DNA of 21,136 bases from an uncultured Opitutaceae bacterium (GCA_903885525.1 CAISJA010000434.1:1-21136); one strand, 5' to 3'. Counted from the first letter of the stretch, positions 9,201-15,657 are shown. Notes: generated by a model not told the origin, from the sequence alone. Numbers and translations are program-made.

Positions 9201-9819
9201 GTTCCTGGTTTTTGGCTGTCTGGACGCATTCCATCCGGCTGGCGGCGAGACACCCGCCAGCGTACTGGGGCGGCATCTCTTCGGCGAGCACGGACACGAA
9301 ATTTCCGATTTGCCTTGGGAGGCAGGCCGCGAGCAACCGGCTGATGCTGTCGCATTGCGCGGCACGGCGGCGCATGATGAGCAATTGCGCGCCGCCATCG
9401 CCGGGGCGCGCCGCCGGGTGACGGTCTCCTCTCCGCTACTGACACGGCAAGGGCTGGAGGCACGCGGCGTGTTGCCGTACCTGGCGGAAGCCGTGCGCCG
9501 CGGCGTAAGCGTGGAAGTGTTCGCGGACGCGCTGCTGACAAGGGACCCACGGATACTCGCCGAGGCAGCGGAGCTGCTGCGCGCCGCCGGTGTCGTCGTG
9601 TGGACCAGTCGGCCGGACCGCGGGGTGCACGCCAAGACGCTGGCAGTGGATGAGCAGCTGCTGGTGGAAGGCTCGTTCAACTGGTTTTCCGCCGTAGCCG
9701 AGGGCGGGCCGTATCACCGCTACGAAGCATCGTTGGCCTATCGCGGTGAGCATGTCGGTGTGATGATCGAGGAAGCCTTGGCGTCACTGCGGCAGCGCGT
9801 CGAAGTGCAGGCGAGGTGA
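6241..9819 (+). CDS. SF1 (UPF1/Dna2-like) helicase fused to PLD-type nuclease domain
   Basis: Predicted ATP-dependent nucleic-acid helicase with a C-terminal phosphodiesterase domain, 1192 residues from ATG 6241 (1219 from TTG 6160). Helicase motifs in order: Walker A GPPGTGKTT at 299-307; motif Ia SINHQAVTNVLD near 335; motif II DESGQ at 717-721; motif III GDVYQIEP at 741-748; motif IV REHRR at 813-817; motif V GTVHALQGAQ at 929-938; motif VI NVAVSRAQ at 978-985. About 370 residues separate motifs Ia and II and contain two coiled-coil-like arms (about 470-515 and 571-610). The C-terminus carries one HKD half-site: H1130, K1132, D1137 and GSFNW at 1144-1148, so PLD catalysis would need dimerisation. 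The first ~280 residues are unassigned. Alanine codons lean to GCG in sampled stretches whereas the pilus genes use GCC, suggesting acquisition. Defence or DNA repair is inferred. Confidence 0.92.
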   Translation: MAVSLAAWVDYYRASVADGARLCPTAKLLNTAPSIDRNRLVAGRVSEPVVTQLRREAAQTVRRAAPKGARSAGAAEAPLDVLVMPWVFAVRTDHGEKDRTLLQRFAPVVLRARVGAEGELKPHEEAPWIPRDRLRPVAHEQVTVGELAKADEFGSARAFAPQRWKDVVDHALGLVQAVAGCAVDELTDGDYVLSVEGVVCLAEGDTRMVNNILALSDELGARLRKQAEDGAGTALPALLRHAGCGPRERRLPLAAAAAFARSARHWAAVSARDPLAPMQRLAVQELLDTPEGGVLAIQGPPGTGKTTLLKNVVAQTWVEAAVAGRPCPIIVAASINHQAVTNVLDDFATDRGEPRWLPGVEDWWLYAASEESDGAKSGKYQLLTVAGAFAEIERGAEGWLPEAQRHYLACAAKEPGLAAGVASVQGVREALLARLRGVTGKITGLFGDWQAMLAQLGETAPTESLPVAMERRTDHLRGLLGRAEEQARQAQEKMELVASCASGWDKRLAEEPWWQVLLGWLVPAKQRRDAGRRLALQPFAAKLGEWTSVEEPAVGARLKELREAAARDCGQRAAEYQAADRAIQDWQSGVARLRAEVESLWREASETQRKSVGETPDALWRADGSGLEALADLTWRTQAFRAALHYWEADYLLELGQVAVRGHRRAESDTALWTRNLRRWAKLAPCMGSTFLSLPKFFRGQRDREPLWGAIDLLVADESGQVPPERSAAAFALARRALVVGDVYQIEPVWSVPASVDAANAAKFGLIEPARVPTGWAAPARRAVSASGGTLMELAQQASAVGQPGGEGGLLLREHRRCVPEIVAFNNVVYGGLLEPKRASVAADRRILPALGYASLPFRAKQGGGGRCNPGEARLIAAWLRQRREQMEGHYKENLGKLVAVVTPFRAQKRELRRELDAQLGNGHAVTAGTVHALQGAQRRIVIFSPVYDETHRGSCFFNGARGAAATADPRKRFQMLNVAVSRAQDTFLVFGCLDAFHPAGGETPASVLGRHLFGEHGHEISDLPWEAGREQPADAVALRGTAAHDEQLRAAIAGARRRVTVSSPLLTRQGLEARGVLPYLAEAVRRGVSVEVFADALLTRDPRILAEAAELLRAAGVVVWTSRPDRGVHAKTLAVDEQLLVEGSFNWFSAVAEGGPYHRYEASLAYRGEHVGVMIEEALASLRQRVEVQAR

Positions 9820-9932
9820 AGTCACGAGGCAGGACCGGATGAGGAGACAAGGCTTCATGGCGACGGCGTGGCCGAGAAGGATGGTTGGTCAAGCATGGGA
9901 GCGTACTGGCTCAACCTTCAATCCCCGGCGGT

Positions 9933-9951
9933 CCGGCCGACCTGCGGCCGG
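9933..9951 (-). terminator. GC hairpin downstream of glyS
   Basis: A perfect 6-bp stem CCGGCC / GGCCGG with a 7-nt loop lies 9 nt beyond the glyS stop, between the convergent helicase and glyS genes. No T-tract follows. Part of it (16 nt, 9937-9952) recurs at 5748-5763 next to repeat copy A, suggesting that the duplicated tract once extended past the glyS stop. Confidence 0.45.
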
Positions 9952-9959
9952 GTGCAGGC

Positions 9960-11627
9960 TCAGTACACCTGCTCCTCGAGGAGGGCGAAGAGCTCGGCTT
10001 CCGTGATGCGGCGCTGCTGCATGCTGTCGCGCTCGCGGAGGGTGAAGGTGTCGCCGGGTTGCTCGATGGTCTCGAAGTCGATGGTGACGCACCAGGGCGT
10101 GCCGGCCTCGTCCTGGCGGCGGTAGCGTTTGCCGATGGCGCCGCCGTCGTCGTACTGCACCGCGTAGCGCCGGCGCAGCTTGGCGTGGAGGGCCCTAGCG
10201 CGGGCAGTGAGCTGCTCCTTGTTCTTGAGCAGCGGGAGCACGGCCACCTTGACCGGCGCGAGGCGGGGCGAGAGCCGGAGCACGGTGCGCTGCTCCACGT
10301 TGCCCTTCTCGTCCTTCACGTCCTCCACCGCGTAGCCGGCGGCGAGCACGGCGAGGAAGATGCGGTCGACGCCCACGGCGGGCTCGATCACATGCGGGAC
10401 GACCTTCGACTTGGTGGCCTCGTCGAAATACACCTGCGGCACGCCCGAGCACTTCTGGTGCTGCTGGAGGTCGTAGTCGGAGCGGGCGGCGATGCCCCAC
10501 AGTTCCTGCACGCCGAACGGGTACTTGAACATGATGTCCACCGTGCGGCGGGAGTAGAACGCCAGCTTCTCCTTCGGGTGCTCGTGCAGCGAGAGGTGCG
10601 ACGCCGGCAGGCCGATGGATTTCAGCCAGTCCTGGCACCACTGCAGCCACTCTTCGTGGCAGGCCAGCCAGTCGGCGTCGGGATGGATGAAGTACTCCAT
10701 CTCCATCTGCTCGAACTCGCGGGAGCGGAAGATGAAGTTGCGTGGCGTGATCTCGTTGCGGAAGGACTTGCCGATCTGGGCCAGGCCGAAGGGCAGCTTC
10801 ACGCGCGTGGTGTCGACCACGTTCTTGAAATCGACGAACATGCCCTGCGCCGTCTCCGGGCGCAGGTAGGCGACCGACGAGGCGTCGCGCATGGCACCCA
10901 CGTTCGTCTCGAACATCATGTTGAAGGCGCGCGGCGGCGTCAGGCTGCCCGGCAGGCCGGTGGCGGGCGAGGGGATGTACGGAATCTCGTCTTCCTTTGC
11001 CTCGGTGAAGTCGTACGGCTGAACCGTGCGCAAAGTCCCTTGAAGCCCCCACTTTCTCTTAAACGCTTCCGCTTGTTCCTGAAGATCGGTGTGGGTGCGT
11101 TCGCTTTCGAGCGCAGAAACGAAGCCATAGACCATCGTGCGATTCGCCACCCAGTTCTCCCGCGCCTCCTTCGTTCCAACCGTCTCCGTCCGCTCACGCG
11201 GCAAGTGCAGCCACCTTGCCATGACTTCCGGAGAAATCCGGCCTTTGGCCGTCAGGGAATCAACAATCTGCCTGTCCGTCTCACCGTCTATGATTACCGC
11301 GGCCCAAAACAGCTGGTCCGCCCGGTACCGCTGCTTGCTCACCTTGCAGTCGACGAGCGGGTCGGTGAAGCCGGCGACGTGGCCCGAGGCCTCCCAGACC
11401 TTCGGATGCATGATGATGGAGGTCTCCAGGCCCACGATGTCGTCGCGGCGCTGCACCATGTCGCGCCACCAACAGTCGCGGATGTTGCGCTTGAGCTCGA
11501 CGCCGAGCGGGCCGTAGTCGAAGAAGCCGTTGAGGCCGCCGTAGATTTCGGAGGACTGGTAGATGAAGCCGCGGCGCTTGGCGAGCGACACGAGGGCTTC
11601 CATGAGGTTGGAGGAATCGGCGGACAT
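9960..11627 (-). CDS. glyS: Glycine--tRNA ligase (single-chain, alpha2 class II type)
   Basis: Charges tRNA-Gly with glycine in the cytoplasm. From ATG 11627 (MSADSSNLMEALVSLAKRRG) the protein has 555 residues. Recognisable blocks are the N-terminal GFIYQSSEIYGGLNGFFDYG, FTDPLVDCKVSKQRYRADQL, PPRAFNMMFETNVG, the class II motif 2 region FRNEITPRNFIFRSREFEQ, motif 3 around EPAVGVDRIFLAVL, and the C-terminal anticodon-binding domain (PVKVAVLPLLKNKEQL... TIDFETIEQPGDTFTLRERD). An open frame extends upstream of 11627 but has no GlyRS similarity and is rejected. Residues about 98-215 are encoded by a lower-GC stretch and fill the position where other GlyRS have a short zinc-ribbon-like or variable insert. 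The last 52 codons are duplicated at 5831-5988. The leader has CACCTCCTCCG before ATG and no Shine-Dalgarno. Confidence 0.96.
   Translation of the reverse strand: MSADSSNLMEALVSLAKRRGFIYQSSEIYGGLNGFFDYGPLGVELKRNIRDCWWRDMVQRRDDIVGLETSIIMHPKVWEASGHVAGFTDPLVDCKVSKQRYRADQLFWAAVIIDGETDRQIVDSLTAKGRISPEVMARWLHLPRERTETVGTKEARENWVANRTMVYGFVSALESERTHTDLQEQAEAFKRKWGLQGTLRTVQPYDFTEAKEDEIPYIPSPATGLPGSLTPPRAFNMMFETNVGAMRDASSVAYLRPETAQGMFVDFKNVVDTTRVKLPFGLAQIGKSFRNEITPRNFIFRSREFEQMEMEYFIHPDADWLACHEEWLQWCQDWLKSIGLPASHLSLHEHPKEKLAFYSRRTVDIMFKYPFGVQELWGIAARSDYDLQQHQKCSGVPQVYFDEATKSKVVPHVIEPAVGVDRIFLAVLAAGYAVEDVKDEKGNVEQRTVLRLSPRLAPVKVAVLPLLKNKEQLTARARALHAKLRRRYAVQYDDGGAIGKRYRRQDEAGTPWCVTIDFETIEQPGDTFTLRERDSMQQRRITEAELFALLEEQVY
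9965..10122 (-). repeat. Direct repeat copy B (functional glyS 3' end)
   Basis: This is the partner of 5831-5988, 158 nt with 153 identical positions. It is the end of the glyS coding region up to the penultimate bases of the last sense codon. Homology stops at 10122 inside glyS, so the duplication covers only the extreme C-terminal coding part. Confidence 0.95.
10985..11335 (-). other. Lower-GC in-frame segment inside glyS
   Basis: Hand counts give about 57% GC for 10981-11340 (53-68% in individual 60-nt lines) against 67-77% in sampled 60-nt lines on either side. The segment encodes residues about 98-215, from just after YRADQLF to just before the PSPATG motif region, with no stop or frame change. 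It includes a charged helical stretch (ESERTHTDLQEQAEAFKRKW). It may be an acquired or fast-evolving insertion domain. Confidence 0.55.
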
Positions 11628-11834
11628 CGGAGGAGGTGGGTGGGAAAAAGGGGGCGGCGGAAAAGATGCGGGAGCCGCCAGGTGGCGGCTGGCTGCGACC
11701 CGATCGCGGCGGAGAGCCGGTCGGGAAAGAACGGACCGGCGAGTGAAAGCGCCCCGCCCCGGCCGGTCAATGCCGGGTTTGGCAGCACTTCGCGCTTGCG
11801 GGCGGAAGCGGCTGGCCAACGGTTGGCCTCCGCC

Positions 11835-12299
11835 ATGAAAGCCGCCTTTACCGCCAAGGAATACCGCCAGCTCCTCGAACTGGTCCATCTCGGCATGTGG
11901 GCTGTGACCGCCTACCAGGGCGAGGAGAGCGCCGCCGGCCGGCGCTACTTTGCCCTCGACCAGAAGCTGCTCGCGCTGGCCACCGAGATGGGTTGCGCCG
12001 ATGCGGTGGAGGAACGGGAGGACGGGACGCTGCAACCGACGCCGAAACTGGCGGAGGATGACCGGGTGCGCGAGCTGCAGAGCGAGTTCCAGAACGACGT
12101 CTTCTGGCACGAGCTGGTCCAGCGGCTCGCCGAGCGCGACCTCGCCGGCGAGCAGGCCAAGCGGGCGCTGGAAACCCCGGGCGTCGAGGCGACGCCGTCC
12201 CCGGAAGAGCTGACGAAGAAGCTGGAGGAGCGCTACTGGACGGAGTTCGAGAAGCACGATCTCGCCAACGTGGTGGTGCTCCGCGGCGGCCGCGGGTAG
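11835..12299 (+). CDS. Conserved hypothetical protein (~154 aa, acidic, helical)
   Basis: Divergent from glyS. The start ATG 11835 is preceded by GGCCTCCGCC, matching the leader style of the native genes; the frame is open far upstream, but that part is antisense to glyS and is not coding. The product (MKAAFTAKEYRQLLELVHLG to ANVVVLRGGRG) is soluble, charged and probably mostly helical, with no signal peptide or membrane segment. The pattern EYxxLLxLVxLGxW near the start, DVFWHELVQRLAERD in the middle and YWTEFEKHDL near the end is one I associate with a widespread family of unknown function. No catalytic motif is visible. A hairpin at 12334-12351 follows. No function is assigned. Confidence 0.75.
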   Translation: MKAAFTAKEYRQLLELVHLGMWAVTAYQGEESAAGRRYFALDQKLLALATEMGCADAVEEREDGTLQPTPKLAEDDRVRELQSEFQNDVFWHELVQRLAERDLAGEQAKRALETPGVEATPSPEELTKKLEERYWTEFEKHDLANVVVLRGGRG

Positions 12300-12333
12300 G
12301 GGCGTTTTCCCGCCGGCCCGGCATTGAGGAATT

Positions 12334-12351
12334 GCGGTCCGGCGGGACCGC
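12334..12351 (+). terminator. Hairpin between the hypothetical gene and yceI
   Basis: A perfect 7-bp stem GCGGTCC / GGACCGC with a GGCG loop, 35 nt after the stop of the hypothetical gene and 15 nt before the YceI ATG. It has no T-tract. It could be a terminator or part of the yceI leader. Confidence 0.4.
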
Positions 12352-12366
12352 GGCACACTGTGTCCC

Positions 12367-12957
12367 ATGAATGTTTCCGCGCTGCTGCCCTGCCTGTTGC
12401 TGCCCTTGGCCCTGCTGCTGGCGGCCCCGCCGCCGGCGCACGCCGCCGACCGCCTGCTGAAAGCCGACCGCACCCGCTCGTTCCTGGAGGTTGATGTGAA
12501 GACCACCGCCAAGAATTTCACCGCGCGGCTCGACCAGTACGAGGTCCGGCTGACAGCCGATGATGCCGGCAAGATCAAATCCGCCGTGCTCACCTTCAAG
12601 TTCACCGACCTCAAGACGGGCGAACCGGAGCGGGATGCCGCAATGCTGAAGTGGCTGGGCGGTGGCACCCCGGAGGGCCGGTTCGACCTGGGGCTGCTCG
12701 CCCTCGCCCCGGACGGACAGGGCCAGGTGACGGGCAAGCTGACCTTTCATGGGGAGACACAGCCGCTGGAGTTTTCCGTCAACGCGCAGCGGACGGATGA
12801 GGCGTTCCTCATCACGGGCGGCGTGACGATTGATTACCGCAACTGGGGGCTGAAGGTCATCAAGAAGGCCCTGGTGTTCAAGGTCGATCCCGAGGTGCGG
12901 GTGCGGTTCAAGCTCACGGCCGTGGCACCGGACACCAGCTCGCTGGTCAAGCCGTAG
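12367..12957 (+). CDS. YceI-family periplasmic lipid-binding-like protein
   Basis: Secreted lipocalin-like beta-barrel protein of the YceI family, whose members bind isoprenoid-type lipids and are often linked to stress or redox physiology. Residues 1-26 form a clear Sec signal peptide (hydrophobic LLLPLALLLAA core, AHA cleavage motif). The mature part shows the family layout: an N-terminal strand with RTRSFLEVDVKTTAKNF, the central KIKSAVLTFKFTDLKTGEPERD segment, MLKWLGGGTPEGRFDL, and the C-terminal TIDYRNWGLKVIKKALVFKV block. The 196-residue length is normal. It is convergent with the downstream kinase gene, with only 24 nt between stops and a hairpin there. The ligand is not deducible. Confidence 0.88.
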   Translation: MNVSALLPCLLLPLALLLAAPPPAHAADRLLKADRTRSFLEVDVKTTAKNFTARLDQYEVRLTADDAGKIKSAVLTFKFTDLKTGEPERDAAMLKWLGGGTPEGRFDLGLLALAPDGQGQVTGKLTFHGETQPLEFSVNAQRTDEAFLITGGVTIDYRNWGLKVIKKALVFKVDPEVRVRFKLTAVAPDTSSLVKP

Positions 12958-12971
12958 CCCGTCGCCGGCGG

Positions 12972-12990
12972 GCGGGCTGGGTCAGCCCGC
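12972..12990. terminator. Bidirectional hairpin between yceI and the kinase gene
   Basis: A perfect 8-bp stem GCGGGCTG / CAGCCCGC with a 3-nt loop, sitting between the convergent stops and overlapping the kinase stop codon. It could serve both transcripts, but neither side has a T-tract. Confidence 0.5.
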
Positions 12991-14026
12991 GGTGCTTCCG
13001 GCCTCTGCGGTGGCGCGGGCCAGCAGCCGGCGCACGCCCTCGATCGGCGGCTCGGTGATGAGGTGCAGCGCCACGGGCCAGTGCCGCGCGGCGGCAAGCT
13101 CCCGCAGCCAGGTCGCGGCAAGCGGGCGGTTGAGGATGGCGCCGGAGAGTCCGCAGGGCAGCGGCGGCCTGTCTGCCGCCGGCGTTTCGCGGACTGCCGC
13201 CGTATCTGCCCGGTGTGGGCCGGCCGGGGCGGAAGCTGGTCCGCTCTGGTCGTGGGCCGGCCGGGAAAACAACCTGGCAAGCACCCAGCCGGCCTGATCG
13301 GCCAATTCGGACAGGCTGGCTTGGACCGCGGCGAGCGCGGGGGCGCAGCCGGACTCCGCCAGGTCGAACAGGACCGGGGCGAAGGCGGCGAGGCGGGCGT
13401 TGGCGGACGGGTCGTGGTAGAAAAAGCGCGTGATGTCGCCGGCGTGTTCCAAGCCGGTGTGGGCCTGCAAGGCGGCACCGAGGCCGGACGGCGGGGCCCA
13501 GCCCTGCAGTTCGAGCAGGGCCCGGGCGCCGCCGCGGCGGCCGAGCTCGAAGCCGCTGCCGGGGTCGCCGAGCTTCCAGCCCAGGCCACCGGCGTAATGG
13601 ACCGAGCCGTCGGGGGCGCGCGCGGCGATGAAGGAGCCGGTGCCGCAGTGCAAAACGAGTCCGGCGGCACCGCCGGTGGCGAGTTCGAGGACGGGCAGGG
13701 CGTCGGAGTCGGAGGTGACGCAGGCGTAGCCGGCGAGTCCGGCGGCATAGTCGCGCCAGAAGGCCGGGGCACCGGCGACATAGAGTGCGCAGCGGGCGAT
13801 TGCTCCGGTCTGGCCGGCGGTCAAGGCGGCCAGGGCGGCGTCCAGGGTGGCCCGCGCCAGTCCGGGGCCGGCCTGGCTCGGATTGCAGCCAGGCGCGGTA
13901 GCGGGCGAGGACGGTGCCGGCGGCATCACACAGGATGAGCTCCGTCTTGGTGCCGCCGCCGTCGACGCCGATGCTGAGCCCGGGGGCGGCAGGAGTTGGA
14001 GCGGCTGGGGCCGGGGGATTTTTCAT
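12982..14026 (-). pseudogene. BadF/BcrA-type N-acetylglucosamine kinase, frameshifted
   Basis: ASKHA-fold sugar kinase, probably phosphorylating N-acetylglucosamine. The N-terminal part (from ATG 14026) carries the phosphate-1 motif IGVDGGGTKTE with D22 and continues to TVLARYRA. The family sequence then resumes in another frame (GCNPSQAGPGLARATLD), with phosphate-2-like LVLHCGTGSFIAAR and the signature GGLGWKLGDPGSGFELGRR. Joining the frames requires dropping one base (or supplying two) near 13891-13894; the repaired product has 347 residues, a normal length. Downstream of the shift there are more than 300 uninterrupted codons of good family sequence, so either the mutation is recent or it is a sequencing or assembly error. 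Translation from an internal start would lack the phosphate-1 motif. It lies 39 nt downstream of the SIS gene, probably one operon. Confidence 0.8.
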
Positions 14027-14065
14027 CGGAGGGAATCACCGCGGCGGGCCGGCGCGGCGGCCGGC

Positions 14066-14794
14066 TCAGGCGAGCTGGCGGCTGAGGCGGCCGGCGTATT
14101 TTTTTCCCAGTTCACGGTTGTACTCGATGGCACCGGGGAGGTTTTGGCTGCGGAGGATGGGCGGCGTGTGGCCGTGGGCGCGCAGCCACCCGGTGATTTC
14201 GAGCGAGAGCAGGTTGAGCAGGAGGGCACCGACCACGGTGGAGGTCGGGCCGGCCATGACGCCCCCGCCGGTGTCGACCTGGGCGTCGCCGAGGCTGCCG
14301 CAGTTGTCGAGGGTGTAGTCGGCGATCTCGTGCAGCCGGCGGCCGCCCGGGTGGACCGTCGTGGCGGTGCTCGACATCGCCACGCAGGTGAGGCCGACGA
14401 CGGTGAGGCCCTTTTCCTTGGCGTAGAGGGCGACCTCGAGGGGGGACGAATTCTTGCCGGAGTTGGAGATGACGATGATGGTCTCGCCGGCGCGGAGTTG
14501 GTACTGGCGGTCGTAGCGTTCCACCATTTTGGTGCCGTAGCCCACGAGGTTTTCGATGAAGCCGCCGGTGGTGTCGTAGAGGCCGGTCACGCAGACGAGG
14601 CCGCCGGCCCGGCCGATGATTTCGCGGGCGATGACCTCGCTGTGGCCGCTGCCGAAGGTGTGGATGACCCCGCCGTCGGCGACGGAGCGGCCCATGATTC
14701 CGCCGAGCTGTTGCAGGACGGGGGCGTTGACGGTGCGGGCGTGTGCGAGGAGCGCGTGGGCCCGGGAGAAATAGGTGTCGGCAAGTTCGGACAT
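14066..14794 (-). CDS. SIS-domain sugar-phosphate binding protein (UPF0309-like)
   Basis: Sugar isomerase (SIS) domain protein of 242 residues. The phosphosugar-binding signatures are visible: HTFGSGHSE around 45-53 and VISNSGKNSSPLE around 108-120, followed by a GLTVVGLTC strand. An N-terminal helical segment (residues 1-30) and a C-terminal GPTSTVVGALLLNLL helix fit the single-SIS UPF0309/YckB-like group rather than MurQ or GlmS. It is probably cytoplasmic and acts on amino-sugar phosphates, because the kinase gene follows directly on the same strand. The exact reaction (isomerase, etherase or binding only) cannot be read from sequence. The leader ends CTTCACTCCC before ATG and has no Shine-Dalgarno. 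The upstream 281 nt to RidA contains only a degenerate repeat. Confidence 0.85.
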   Translation of the reverse strand: MSELADTYFSRAHALLAHARTVNAPVLQQLGGIMGRSVADGGVIHTFGSGHSEVIAREIIGRAGGLVCVTGLYDTTGGFIENLVGYGTKMVERYDRQYQLRAGETIIVISNSGKNSSPLEVALYAKEKGLTVVGLTCVAMSSTATTVHPGGRRLHEIADYTLDNCGSLGDAQVDTGGGVMAGPTSTVVGALLLNLLSLEITGWLRAHGHTPPILRSQNLPGAIEYNRELGKKYAGRLSRQLA

Positions 14795-14833
14795 GGGAGT
14801 GAAGGTGGGAGCGAGGGTGGTGGTGGCGTTTGC

Positions 14834-14917
14834 TTAACCACGGATTTTCTGGAGCAGCTTCGCCAGATCCAACGCCGGGACAGATTTTAACCACAAATAA
14901 ACACCCATGAACACAAA
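14834..14917. repeat. Degenerate TTAACCAC-type dispersed-repeat remnant
   Basis: Two TTAACCAC starts, at 14834 and 14887, lie in an otherwise featureless, lower-GC intergenic region. The second runs into AAATAAACACCCATGAACAC, reminiscent of the AACCAC...ACAC...ATGAACAC intergenic repeats found in many copies in some bacterial genomes. Only one decayed copy pair is in this window, so repetitiveness is not shown here. Confidence 0.4.
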
Positions 14918-15075
14918 GGGGATGGTGATCGAATCCGTGGGGTCAGTGCAATCCCGTGGGCAGATGGTGGGGAAGGACGGCCGAGAATAGACCGGGGCAA
15001 ACCGGGCAGAAAGGGGATGAGCTTAGGGGACGGCAGCGGTGATCAATCCGCGGGTGCGGGGGAGAGGCAGTACAA

Positions 15076-15453
15076 TCAGCCGCGGCAGGCGATGACCTCG
15101 ATTTCGAGGCGTGCGTCGGCGGGGAGCCGGGCGACCTGGATGGTGGAGCGGGCGGGCTTGTGCGGGGCGAAGGCGGCTTCGTAAAGCGGGTTCATCTTGC
15201 CGAAGTCGCCCATGTCCTGGAGGAACACGGTGGACTTGACGACATGGGCGAGCTGGAGGCCGGCGGCGTCGAGGACGGCGGTGAGGTTGGCCAGCACCTG
15301 CCTGGTCTGGGCCTCGATGTCGTCGGCCACGAGCCGGCCGGTGGCGGGATCGAGGGCAATCTGGCCGGAGCAGAAGACGAAGGGGCCCGCCTCGATGGCG
15401 TGGGAGTAGGGTCCGATGGCGGCCGGGGCGCGGGGGGCGGAGATGATTTTCAT
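15076..15453 (-). CDS. ridA: RidA-family enamine/imine deaminase
   Basis: Cytoplasmic trimeric RidA (YjgF/YER057c/UK114) protein that hydrolyses reactive 2-aminoacrylate-type enamines or imines released by PLP enzymes. ATG 15453 gives 125 residues, the family norm; the longer open frame to 15567 is a spurious extension. Family residues are present: AIGPYSHAI with Y16, CSGQIALDP, N88 in MNPLY, R102 in PARSTIQVARLP (the catalytic arginine position) and E119 in EIEVIA. The leader ends in ACCCTCCC before ATG without a Shine-Dalgarno. It is monocistronic or downstream of the amidohydrolase remnant; the 204-nt gap between them holds a hairpin. Confidence 0.93.
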   Translation of the reverse strand: MKIISAPRAPAAIGPYSHAIEAGPFVFCSGQIALDPATGRLVADDIEAQTRQVLANLTAVLDAAGLQLAHVVKSTVFLQDMGDFGKMNPLYEAAFAPHKPARSTIQVARLPADARLEIEVIACRG

Positions 15454-15521
15454 GGGAGGGTTTCGGGGGGGAGAAGACCCGGAGTCGGGGCGGCGTTCAA
15501 GCCGCATTGCAGGACGGTGCA

Positions 15522-15543
15522 TCCTGGCCTGGCGCCGCCAGGA
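15522..15543. terminator. Hairpin upstream of ridA
   Basis: A 7-bp stem TCCTGGC / GCCAGGA with an 8-nt loop in the gap between the amidohydrolase remnant and ridA. A second, weaker inverted repeat (AGCACCG at 15573-15579 with CGGTGCT at 15592-15598) lies nearby. Together they may end the receptor/amidohydrolase transcript; there is no proof of termination. Confidence 0.35.
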
Positions 15544-15657
15544 CGCCACAAGAGCCTCCGATGACAAAGGTGAGCACCGCGGATTTTTGCACGGTGCTAA
15601 GTTTGGAGAAGGTGCCGGCCCTCGCCTCCCCGGCGGACGGCCAGGGCCGTGCCGGGC

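Larger units (their letters stand above)
5831..10122. mobile_element. Putative genomic-island cassette inserted at the glyS 3' end
   Basis: A single cargo gene (helicase-PLD nuclease) sits between two direct copies of the glyS 3' end. The decayed copy is beside the pilus operon and the functional copy completes the intact glyS. If the copies are attachment-like repeats, the repeat-to-repeat unit is about 4.1 kb. No integrase, transposase or terminal inverted repeat is visible, so the mechanism is unknown: a degenerate or trans-mobilised island, or recombination with a related strain's glyS region, would both leave this structure. Confidence 0.5.

Noticed and set aside
6241..9819. Reading the PLD domain as a cardiolipin synthase or phospholipase
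   Set aside because: Only one HKD half-site, no membrane segments, and fusion to an SF1 helicase; a nuclease-type role is more consistent.
9885..11834. Upstream part of a plus-strand frame of 804 codons running across glyS
   Set aside because: This part is antisense to conserved GlyRS blocks; only the last 154 codons, from ATG 11835, look like a real protein.
11628..12737. Upstream extension of the glyS frame to 925 codons
   Set aside because: No GlyRS similarity before MSADSSN, and it overlaps antisense two plus-strand genes (hypothetical and yceI).
14834..14917. CRISPR-like array
   Set aside because: Only two imperfect short repeats, no regular spacing and no cas genes.
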